In this document: piece after piece, positions 17,201 to 29,200 of the stretch | Layout: each line of letters opens with the position of its first letter | Numbering within the stretch: position 1 is the first letter of the stretch | NCBI RefSeq assembly: GCF_013408425.1 | Contig: NZ_JACBYV010000001.1 | Location: 310,001-374,000 of the forward strand | Length of the DNA: 64,000 bases | Source: Pseudomonas flavescens | Lineage (GTDB): Bacteria; Pseudomonadota; Gammaproteobacteria; Pseudomonadales; Pseudomonadaceae | Direction of reading: 5' to 3' | Position numbers and translations under genes: made by a program | Notes under the pieces: model-generated | Seen by the model: the letters and a program-made list of their open reading frames with translations, nothing else | The model's database searches: none | What the model was told of the DNA's origin: nothing

Positions 17201-20200
17201 GCTGGCGTCATAGGTCACGCCATTGCTGAAGCTCTGCGCGGTCAGCTTGTAATCGACATTCGCGGTCGCGGTACCCGTGGCATTGAAGGACAGCGAAGTC
17301 GGCGTCGAGCTGGCATTGCTCAGGGTGACGTTGAAGACCAGGTTGTTGCCTTCGACCACGTTGTCATCAGCGGTGCCGGCCTGGCCGACCTCGATGGTCC
17401 TGACCGTTGGTACCGCATCGTTGTCGATGATGGTCGCCGTGCCGCTCTTGCCGCCGACGGTCAGGGTGAAGGTCTCGGTCTGCTCGTAGACGGTGTCGTT
17501 GATGGTCGGCACCGTGACGGTGAAGCTGGTCACGCCTGCAGGCACGGTGACGGTTCCGTTCGCCGCGTTGTAGGTGACCCCGTTGCTGAAGCTCTGGTTG
17601 CTCAGCGCCGCGTTGTAGTCACTGCCCGCCACAGCCGTGCCAGGGTTCAGCACCAGGCTGAGGGTGGTGGCGGTACTGCTGGCATTGCTCAGGTTGACGG
17701 TGAATACGGCGTTGTCGCCTTCATCGACCTGGCCACCCGCGCTGTCGACAGCCGAGCTCACGGTGCTGACGGTCGGTACGGCATCGTTGTCGATGATTGT
17801 CGCGGTACCCGTCTTGCCACCTACTGTCAGCGTGAAGTTTTCGGTCGGCTCGTAGACGGTGTCGTTGATGGTGGGAACCGTGACGGTAAAGCTGGATACC
17901 CCAGCCGGCACGGTGACCTGACCGGTGATGGCGTTGTACACCACACCGTTGCTGAAGCTCTGATTGTTCAGCGCCGCGTTGTAGTCGCTACCAGCGGTCG
18001 CGCTGCCCGGATTCAGCGCGATGCTGAAGGTGGTCGGCGTGCTGCTGGCGTTGGTCAGGTTGACGGTGAAGACCGCGTTGTCACCTTCATCCACCTGGCC
18101 GCCCGCACTGTCGACAGCCGAGCTCACGGTGCTGACGGTAGGCGTGGCGTCGTTATCGATGATGGTCGCGATACCGGTTTTGCCACCTACGGTCAGGCTG
18201 AAGGTTTCGGTCGGCTCGGCGACTGTGTCGTTGATGGTCGGCACGGTGACGGTGAAGCTGGTCACTCCAGCCGGTACGGTGACGACGCCGGTGGCCGCGT
18301 TGTAAGTGACCCCATTGCTGAAGCTCTGGTTGTTCAGCGTGGCGTTGTAATCGAGACCGGCCACGGCCGTGCCAGGGTTGAGCGCCAGGCTGAAGCTGGT
18401 GGCGGTACTGCTGGCATTGGTCAGGTTGACGGTGAACACGGCGTTGTCGCCTTCGTCGACCTGGCCACCGGTGCTATCCACCGCGGAGCTGACGGTACTG
18501 ATCGTCGGTACGGCATCGTTGTCGACGATGGTCGCGGTGCCGGTCTGACCGCCTACGGTCAGGGAGAACGTCTCGGTTGGCTCATAGACGGTGTCGTTGA
18601 GGGTCGGCACGGTGACGGTGAAGCTGGTCACCCCAGCCGGCACGGTGACCTGACCAGTCGTGGCGTTGTAGGTCACGCCATTGCTGAAGCTCTGATTGCT
18701 CAGCGCCGCGTTGTAGTCGCTACCCGCCACGGCCGTGCCAGGGTTCAACGCCAGGCTGAAGGTGGTCGGCGTGCTGCTGGCGTTGGTGAGGTTGACGGTG
18801 AAGACGGCGTTGTCGCCCTCATCGACCTGGCCGCCTGCGCTATCGACAGCGGAGCTCACGGTGCTGACGGTCGGCGCGGCATCGTTGTCGATGATGGTCG
18901 CGGTACCGGTCTGGCCGCCCACGGTCAGGCTGAAGGTTTCAGTCGGCTCGCTGACGGTGTCATTGATGGTCGGTACGGTGACCGTGAAGCTGGTGACGCC
19001 AGCCGGCACCGTCACGACACCGGTGCTTGCGTTATAGGTCACGCCATTGCTGAAGCTCTGGTTGGTCAGTGTGCCGTTGTAGTCGCTACCCGCCGTCGCG
19101 CTACCGGCATTCAGTGCCAGGCTGAAGGTCGTGGCAGTGCTGCTGGCGTTGGTCAGGTTGACGGTGAATACGGCGTTGTCGCCTTCGTCGACCTGGCCAC
19201 CGGTGCTGTCCACCGCCGCGCTGACGGTGCTGACGGTCGGCACGGCATCGTTGTCGATGATGGTCGCCGTGCCGGTTTTCCCGCCAACAGTCAGGCTGAA
19301 GGTTTCGGTCGGCTCGCTGACGGTGTCATTGATGGTCGGTACGGTGACCGTGAAGCTGGTCACTCCTGCCGGCACAGTGATCTGACCCGTGGTGGCGTTG
19401 TACGTGACCCCATTGCTGAAGCTCTGGTTGGTCAGCGTACCGTTGTAATCGCTACCCGCCGTCGCAGTACCGGCATTCAGTGCGAGGCTGAACGTGGTCG
19501 GCGTGCTGCTGGCGTTGGTGAGGTTGATCGTGAATACAGCGTTATCGCCTTCATCGACCTGGCCGCCTGCGCTATCGACAGCCGAACTGACAGTACTGAC
19601 CGTCGGCACGGCATCGTTGTCGATGATGGTCGCGGTACCGGTTTTGCCACCCACATTGAGCGTAAAGGTTTCGGTTGGCTCGCTGACGGTGTCATTGATG
19701 GTCGCTACCGTGACGGTGAAGCTGGTCACGCCAGCCGGTACGGTGACCTCGCCAGTGGTGGCGTTGTAGGTCACTCCGTTGCTGAAGCTCTGATTGCTCA
19801 GGGTGCCGTTGTAATCACTCCCTGCAGTCGCAGTGCCAGGGTTCAGTGCGAGACTGAAGGTGGTCGGCGTGCTACTGGCGTTGGTGAGGTTGACGGTGAA
19901 TACCGCGTTGTCGCCTTCGTCGACCTGACCACCGGTGCTGTCCACGGCAGCGCTGACGGTGCTGACGGTAGGCGCCGCATCGTTGTCGATGATGGTGGCA
20001 GTACCGGTCTGGCCGCCCACGGTCAGGCTGAAGGTTTCAGTCGGCTCGCTGACGGTGTCGTTGATGGTCGGTACGGTAACCGTGAAGCTGGTGACGCCAG
20101 CCGGCACCGTCACGACGCCGGTGCTTGCGTTATAGGTCACGCCATTGCTGAAGCTCTGATTGGTCAGTGTGCCGTTGTAATCACTGCCTGCCGTCGCGGT

Positions 20201-23200
20201 ACCGGCATTCAGCGCCAGGCTGAAGGTGGTCGGCGTGCTGCTGGCGTTGGTGAGGTTGACGGTGAACACGGCGTTATCGCCTTCGTCGACCTGACCACCG
20301 GTGCTGTCCACGGCAGCGCTGACGGTGCTGACGGTCGGCGCCGCATCGTTGTCGATGATGGTCGCCGTACCGATCTTGCCACCCACATTGAGCGTGAAGG
20401 TTTCAGTAGGCTCGCTGACAGTGTCGTTGATGGTTGGCACGGTGACCGTGAAGCTGGTGACACCCGCAGGCACGGTGACCTGGCCAGTAGCGGCGTTGTA
20501 GGTGACGCCATTGCTGAAGCTCTGGTTGGTCAGGGCCGCGTTGTAGTCGCTACCTGCTGTGGCAGTACCCGGATTCAGCGAGATGCTGAACGTGGTCGGG
20601 GTGCTGCTGGCGTTGGTCAGGTTGACGGTGAATATGGCGTTGTCGCCTTCGTCGACCTGGCCACCGGTGCTGTCCACCGCCGCGCTGACGGTGCTCACAG
20701 TCGGCGCCGCATCGTTGTCGATGATGGTCGCAGTGCCGGTTTTCCCGCCAACAGTCAGGCTGAAGTTTTCGGTCGGCTCGCTGACAGTGTCGTTGATGGT
20801 CGGAACCGTGACCGTGAAGCTGGTGACACCCGCAGGTACGGTGACCTGGCCTGTAGCGGCGTTGTAGGTCACGCCATTGCTGAGGCTCTGGTTGGTCAGC
20901 GTACCGTTGTAATCGCTACCTGCTGTGGCAGTACCTGGATTCAGCGAGATGCTGAGCGTGGTCGGCGTGCTGCTGGCGTTGGTGAGGTTTACGGTGAAGA
21001 CGGCGTTATCGCCTTCATCCACTTGGCCACCAGTGCTGTCCACGGCAGCGCTGACGGTGCTGACGGTCGGCGCCGCATCGTTGTCGATGATGGTGGCAGT
21101 ACCGGTCTGGCCGCCCACGGTCAGGCTGAAGGTTTCAGCCGGCTCGCTGACGGTGTCATTGATGGTCGGAACCGTGACCGTGAAGCTGGTGACGCCAGCC
21201 GGCACCATCACGACGCCGGTGCTTGCGTTATAGGTCACGCCATTGCTGAAGCTCTGGTTGGTCAGCGTACCGTTGTAATCACTGCCTGCCGTCGCGGTAC
21301 CGGCATTCAGCGCCAGGCTGAAGGTGGTCGGCGTGCTGCTGGCATTGGTCAGGTTTACGGTGAATACGGCGTTGTCGCCTTCGTCGACCTGGCCACCCGC
21401 GCTATCGACAGCGGAGCTCACGGTGCTGACGGTCGGCGCGGCATCGTTGTCGATGATGGTCGCGGTACCGATCTTGCCACCCACATTGAGCGTGAAGGTT
21501 TCAGTAGGCTCGCTGACGGTGTCATTGATGGTGGGAACCGTGACGGTGAAGCTGGTGACGCCAGCTGGCACGGTGACCTGGCCGGTGGCGGCGTTGTAGG
21601 TCACGCCATTGCTGAAGCTCTGGTTGGTCAGCGTACCGTTGTAGTCGCTACCCGCCGTCGCGGTACCGGCATTTAGCGCCAGGCTGAACGTGGTCGGCGT
21701 GCTGCTGGCGTTGGTCAGGTTGACGGTGAATATGGCGTTGTCGCCTTCGTCGACCTGGCCACCGGTGCTGTCCACCGCCGCGCTGACGGTGCTCACAGTC
21801 GGCGCCGCATCGTTGTCGATGATGGTCGCAGTGCCGGTTTTCCCGCCAACAGTCAGGCTGAAGTTTTCGGTCGGCTCGCTGACGGTGTCGTTGATGGTTG
21901 GCACGGTGACCGTGAAGCTGGTGACACCCGCAGGTACGGTGACCTGGCCTGTAGCGGCGTTGTAGGTGACGCCATTGCTGAAGCTCTGGTTGGTCAGCGT
22001 ACCGTTGTAGTCGCTACCCGCCGTCGCGGTACCGGCATTCAGTGCAAGACTGAAGGTGGTCGGCGTGCTGCTGGCGTTGGTGAGGTTGACGGTGAATACG
22101 GCGTTGTCGCCTTCATCCACTTGGCCACCGGTGCTGTCCACCGCCGCGCTCACAGTGCTGACGGTCGGCGCCGCATCGTTGTCGATGATGGTCGCGGTAC
22201 CGGTCTGGCCACCTACTGTCAGCGTGAAGTTTTCGCTCGGCTCACTGACGGTATCGTTGATGGTTGGCACGGTGACCGTGAAGCTGGTGACACCCGCAGG
22301 CACGGTGACCTGGCCAGTAGCGGCGTTGTAGGTGACCCCGTTGCTGAAGCTCTGGTTGGTCAGGGCTGCGTTGTAATCGCTACCGGCAGTCGCCGTACCC
22401 GGGTTGAGGGACAGGTTGAAGGTCGATGCCGTGCTGCTGGCGTTGGTGAGGTTGACGGTGAAGACGGCATTGTCGCCTTCGTCCACCTGGCCACCGGTGC
22501 TGTCCACGGCAGCGCTGACTGCGCCGATGCCAGGAGCGACTTCGGTACCGATGATGGTGATGGTGGCGGTGGCGGTTGCAGTACCGCCATAACCATCACC
22601 TACGGTGTAGGTGAAGCTCTGGGTCTTGACCTCACCCGATTTGAGGTTGTTGTCATTGGCGGCAAAGTTGAAGCTGCCATCGGCATTGACGGTCAGTACA
22701 CCCGTTGCCAGCGCGACCTTGCCGTCGGCAGGGACGTCAGCGCCATTGATCTTGATGACCCCGAGCGTCTGGTTGGCCTGGGCATCGCTGTCGTTGTTGA
22801 GCAGACCTTTGCCCTGGTCGATGACCAGCGTCTGGCTTTCATTGACCACATAGGCGCTGTTGGCAGAGGCCGGGCCGGACCCGGAAAAACCGGTCAGGAA
22901 GTAGTCGGACCCATCACCTGCGCCGTTGGCCGTAGGCAGTGCTTCGAAGCGGATGCTGTCGAACACTTGCGTGCCGGTATTGAGCGAGAAGGTGCCGGAG
23001 CCGCCACCGCTGAGCTTGAAGGTGCCACTGGCCACTTCAACGCCCTCGTACATCGCCACCCAACGACCCACTTCGCCACCTTCTTCTGCGGCGATCAGGC
23101 GACTTACGCTGAAGTTGGCCTGGTTGAGGTTGCCGCTGAAGTTCAGGGTGATGGATTCGGATTTGCCGGTGGTCGGGTCGTATTCCAGCTGGTCTGGGAC

Positions 23201-26200
23201 CTGATTGACCACGGCGCGTGGCGAGCCTGCGACGCCCAGAGCGTTCTGGTTGCCGTCGACGGTCAGTTGCAGCAGGTTGGCGTTGTCGCCATTGCCATCT
23301 CGTGCCTGGATTACCGTCTTCTGATTGTTACTGTCGTTCTGCGCCCAGTTGTTGGTGGCTGAACCCCCACCCAGGTCACCGATCGTCACGGTGTAAGGGC
23401 TGCCGACAGGGTCGTCGACGGCCACTGGATTACTGTTCACCAGAGCCTGGTCGCTGCCCTTGCCGGACGTGTTGCCGAACTGATCCTGCAGCGTTGCCTC
23501 GACGGTGATGGTCTTGCCTTCACCTGGGTTGGCGAAGGTGGTGTCGACATGACCCGTGGTGATTTGCGCCGCAGTCAGTGTGAAGGTATTGATGGTCGTG
23601 CCATCGGTGACACTGATGATATCGCCGGCCACGGAGCCGGCTGGCAAGCCGACTCGTACATCGATCGCACCGCTGAGCTCGTTCTGACCGATCACCCCGT
23701 CGTTGTTGATGTCTTCACGAATTTCTACGGTTGGAGCCGCACCTGTGGCACCTGCCAGCGTATCGACGCGGGCGCTGTCGGTTCCCTTGTTCGACGTGTT
23801 GCCGAACTGGTCACGCAGGGTGGCTTCGACGGTGAGGGTATTGCCTTCGCCCGGGTTGGCGAAGGTAGTCGTGACGAAGCCTGCAGTGATTTGCGCTGCA
23901 GTCAGAGTAATGGTCTGCGGCGTAGTGCCGTTGGTGATCACCAGCGTATCGCCAGTCACTGCACCAGCTGGCAGACCTACGCGTACGTCGATCTCTCCAT
24001 TGAGCTCGGACTTGCTGATCACGCCGTCGTTGTTGGCGTCTTCGGTGATGGTGACGACCGGAGCAGCACCCGTGGTGCCGGCCAGGGTGTCGACCTTGGC
24101 GGTGTCGGTACCTTTTTCGGAGGTGTTGCCGAACTGGTCGCGCAGGGTGGCCTCGACGGTGATGCTGTTGCCTTCGCCTGGGTTGGCGAAGGTAGTCGTG
24201 ACGAAGCCCGCAGTGATTTGTGCAGCCGTGAGCGTGATGGTTTGCGGGGTGGTGCCGTTGGTGATCACCAGCGTATCGCCAGCCACTGCACCGGCTGGCA
24301 GACCTACGCGTACGTCGATGTCTCCGTTGAGTTCAGCCTTGCTGATCACGCCGTCGTTGTTGGTGTCTTCGGTGATGGTGACGACCGGAGCAGCACCCGT
24401 GGTGCCGGCCAGGGTGTCGACCTTGGCGGTGTCGGTACCTTTCTCGGAGGTGTTGCCGAACTGGTCACGCAGGGTGGCCTCGACGGTCAGCGTGTTGCCT
24501 TCGCCCGGGTTGGCGAAGGTGGTTGTCACGAAGCCTGCAGTGATTTGCGCAGCCGTGAGCGTGATGGTCTGCGGCGTAGTGCCGTTGGTGATCACCAGCG
24601 TATCGCCAGCCACTGCACCGGCTGGCAGGCCTACGCGTACGTCAATATCTCCGTTGAGTTCAGCCTTGCTGATCACGCCGTCGTTGTTGGCGTCTTCGGT
24701 GATGGTGACGACTGGAGCAGCACCGGTGGTGCCGGCCAGGGTGTCGACCTTGGCGGTGTCGGTACCTTTCTCGGAGGTGTTGCCGAACTGGTCACGCAGG
24801 GTAGCTTCGACGGTGAGGGTGTTGCCTTCACCCGGGTTGGCGAAGGTAGTTGTGACGAAGCCTGCGGTGATTTGTGCTGCAGTCAGGGTAATGGTCTGCG
24901 GCGTGGTGCCGTTGGTGATGACCAGCGTGTCGCCAGCCACCGCACCAGCTGGCAGGCCTACGCGTACGTCGATCTCTCCGTTGAGTTCAGCCTTGCTGAT
25001 CACGCCGTCGTTGTTGGCGTCTTCGGTGATGGTGACGACCGGAGCAGCACCCGTGGTGCCGGCCAGGGTGTCGACCTTGGCGGTGTCGGTACCTTTTTCG
25101 GAGGTGTTGCCGAACTGGTCACGCAGGGTAGCTTCGACGGTGATGCTGTTGCCTTCGCCCGGGTTGGCGAAGGTAGTTGTGACGAAGCCTGCGGTGATTT
25201 GTGCTGCAGTCAGGGTAATGGTCTGCGGCGTGGTGCCGTTGGTGATGACCAGCGTGTCGCCAGCCACCGCACCAGCTGGCAGGCCTACGCGTACGTCGAT
25301 CTCTCCGTTGAGTTCAGCCTTGCTGATCACGCCGTCGTTGTTGGCGTCTTCGGTGATGGTGACGACCGGAGCAGCACCCGTGGTGCCGGCCAGGGTGTCG
25401 ACCTTGGCGGTGTCGGTACCTTTTTCGGAGGTGTTGCCGAACTGGTCACGCAGGGTAGCTTCGACGGTGATGCTGTTGCCTTCGCCCGGGTTGGCGAAGG
25501 TGGTTGTCACGAAGCCTGCGGTGATTTGCGCTGCAGTCAGGGTAATGGTCTGCGGCGTCGTGCCGTTGGTGATCACCAGCGTATCGCCAGCCACTGCACC
25601 AGCCGGCAGGCCTACGCGTACGTCGATCTCTCCATTGAGCTCGGACTTGCTGATCACGCCGTCGTTGTTGGCGTCTTCGGTGATGGTGACGACTGGGGCC
25701 GCGCCGGTGTCGCCGGCAAGGGTGTCGATAGCGCCGTTGTCGGTAGCGCTGCCAGTATTGCCAGCTGGATCCGTAACCTGAGCATCAACGGTGTACGGGC
25801 CTTCAGCCAGTGTCTGCGGTACATCGACGGTGTAGCCGCCGCCAGCCAGAACCGGCGTGGTGAAGGTAAAGCTCGTGCCGTTCTGGGTAACGGTCAGGGT
25901 GACGATGCTGCCCACCGGCGCATCGGTCGTACCGGTAATGGTCGGGGTGGTGTCGTTGCTAATCGCCGGAGCATCGACGCTGATGGTCGGTGCGGTGGTG
26001 TCGACGCTATAGCCTTCGGTATCGGAGGCGGTGCCAACGTTGCCGGCGGCATCTGTAGTGCTGATGCTGGCGGTAATGGTCTGGCCAGCGTCGGCGACCA
26101 GGTCGGCGCCCGGCACATTGATGCTGAAGCCCAGAGTGCCGTTGGTGTTGGTGACCAGACCGGTGAAGGTCTTGCCATTGACGGTCAGGGTGACGGTGTC

Positions 26201-29200
26201 GCCAACCTTGGCGTCGCCGCCGACGGTGCCGGTAACCGGAATCTGCTGACCGGCCTCGGTACTGTTGATCACGTCATCGGCAGTGATGTTGGCATCGAGA
26301 GTGATGGTGGGCACTGGAGCAGTGGTGTCGACGCTATAGCCTTCGGTATCGGAGGCGGTGCCGACGTTACCGGCAGCATCGGTGGTGCTGATGCTGGCGG
26401 TGATGGTCTGGCCAGCGTCGGCAACCAGGTCGGCGCCTGGAACATTGATACTGAAGCCCAGAGTGCCGTTGGTGTTGCTCACCAGGCCAGTGAAGGTCTT
26501 GCCATTGACGGTCAGGGTGACGGTGTCACCAACCTTGGCGTCGCCGCCGACGGTGCCGGTGACCGGGATCAACTGACCGGCCTCGGTGCTGTTGATCACG
26601 TCATCAGCGGTGATGTTGGCGTCGAGGGTGATGGTCGGCACTGGAGCAGTGTTGTCGACGCTATAGCCTTCGGTGTCGGAGGCGGTGCCGACGTTGCCGG
26701 CAGCATCGGTGGTGCTGATGCTGGCATCGACGGTGCGGTCGCTATCAGCCGCCAATTCGGCGCCTGGGACATTGATGCTGAAGCCCAGAGTGCCGTTGGT
26801 GTTGGTGACCAGACCGGTGAAGGTCTTGCCATTGACGGTCAGGGTGACGGTGTCACCAACCTTGGCGTCGCCGCCGACGGTGCCGGTAACCGGGATCTGC
26901 TGACCGGCTTCGGTGCTGTTGATCACGTCATCGGCGGTGATGTTGGCATCGAGTGTGATGGTCGGCACTGGAGCAGTGGTGTCGACGCTATAGCCTTCGG
27001 TATCGGAGGCGGTGCCGACGTTGCCGGCAGCATCGGTGGTGCTGATGCTGGCGGTGATGGTCTGGCCAGCGTCGGCCACCAGGTCGGCGCCTGGAACATT
27101 GATGCTGAAGCCCAGAGTGCCGTTGGTGTTGGTGACCAGACCGGTAAAGGTCTTGCCATTGACGGTCAGGGTAACGGTGTCACCAACCTTGGCGTCGCCG
27201 CCAACGGTGCCGGTAACCGGGATCTGCTGACCGGCTTCGGTGCTGTTGATCACGTCATCGGCGGTGATGTTGGCATCGAGAGTGATGGTGGGCACTGGAG
27301 CAGTGGTGTCGACGCTATAGCCTTCGGTGTCGGAGGCGGTGCCAACGTTGCCGGCAGCATCGGTGGTGCTGATGCTCGCATCGATGGTGCGGTCGCTATC
27401 AGCCGCCAAGTCGGCGCCCGGCACATTGATGCTGAAGCCCAAGGTCCCATTGGTGTTGGTGACCAGACCGGTAAAGGTCTTGCCATTGACGGTCAGGGTA
27501 ACGGTGTCACCAACCTTGGCGTCGCCGCCGACGGTGCCGGTAACCGGAATCTGCTGACCGGCCTCGGTGCTGTTGATCACGTCATCGGCAGTGATGTTGG
27601 CATCGAGAGTGATGGTGGGCACTGGAGCAGTGGTGTCGACGCTATAGCCTTCAGTGTCGGAGGCGGTGCCGACGTTACCGGCTGCATCGGTGGTGCTGAT
27701 GCTGGCGGTAATGGTCTGGCCAGCGTCGGCAACCAGGTCGGCGCCTGGAACATTGATGCTAAAGCCCAGAGTGCCGTTGGTATTGGTGACCAGGCCGGTG
27801 AAGTTCTTGCCATTGACGGTCAGGGTAACGGTGTCACCAACCTTGGCGTCGCCGCCAACGGTGCCGGTAACCGGAATCTGCTGACCGGCTTCGGTGCTGT
27901 TGATCACGTCATCAGCGGTGATGTTGGCGTCGAGGGTGATGGTTGGCACTGGAGCAGTGGTGTCGACGCTATAGCCTTCGGTATCGGAGGCGGTGCCAAC
28001 GTTGCCGGCGGCATCGGTGGTGCTGATGCTGGCGGTAATGGTCTGGCCAGCGTCGGCGACCAAGTCGGCGCCTGGGACATTGATGCTGAAGGTTTTGTCA
28101 GCCAGAACCAACCCAGTGAAGGTCTTGCCATTGACGGTCAGGGTAACGGTGTCACCACCCTTGGCGTCGCCGCCAACGGTGCCGGTGACCGGAATCTGCT
28201 GACCGGCCTCGGTGCTGTTGATCACGTCATCAGCGGTGATATTGGCATCGAGGGTGATGGTCGGCACTGGAGCAGTGGTGTCGACACTATAGCCTTCGGT
28301 GTCGGAGGCGGTGCCGACGTTACCGGCAGCATCGGTGGTGCTGATGCTGGCGGTAATGGTCTGGCCAGCGTCGGCAACCAAGTCGGCGCCTGGAACATTG
28401 ATACTGAAGCCCAGAGTGCCGTTGGTGTTGCTCACCAGGCCAGTGAAGGTCTTGCCATTGACGGTCAAGGTGACGGTGTCACCAACCTTGGCGTCGCCGC
28501 CGACGGTGCCGGTAACCGGAATCTGCTGACCGGCTTCGGTGCTGTTGATCACGTCATCGGCAGTGATATTGGCATCGAGAGTGATGGTTGGCACTGGAGC
28601 AGTGGTGTCGACGCTATAGCCTTCAGTGTCGGAGGCGGTGCCAACGTTGCCGGCTGCATCTGTAGTGCTGATGCTGGCAGTGATGGTCTGGCCAGCGTCG
28701 GCGACCAAGTCGGCGCCTGGAACATTGATGCTGAAGCCCAGAGTGCCGTTGGTGTTGGTGACCAGACCGGTAAAGGTCTTGCCATTGACGGTCAGGGTAA
28801 CGGTGTCACCAACCTTGGCGTCGCCGCCAACGGTGCCGGTGACCGGAATCTGCTGACCGGCCTCGGTGCTGTTGATCACGTCATCGGCGGTGATGTTGGC
28901 ATCGAGAGTGATGGTCGGCACTGGAGCTGTAACGTCGATAGCACCGCTGTCAGTGGCCGAACCGATGTTGCCAGCCGGATCCGAGACCTGAGCGACGACG
29001 GTGTATGGACCTTCGGCCAATGCTTGCGGCACATCGACGGTATAGGTGCTGCCAGCCAGAACCGGCGTAGTCACGGTAATGACGGTGCTGCCCTGTGTAA
29101 TGGTCAGGGTGACGGTGCTGCCCACTGGCGCATCGGTTGTGCCGGTGATGGTAGGTGTCGTGTCGTTGGTGATTGCAGGGGCATCGACTGTGATGCTCGG

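Noticed and set aside
16910..21676. A 1588-codon open frame on the plus strand opposite the adhesin gene
   Set aside because: It is the mirror of the Calx-beta repeats. The repeat period of 366 bases is a multiple of three, so a stop-free antisense frame is copied in every unit. The product has no recognisable domain, and the sense strand encodes a coherent LapA protein.
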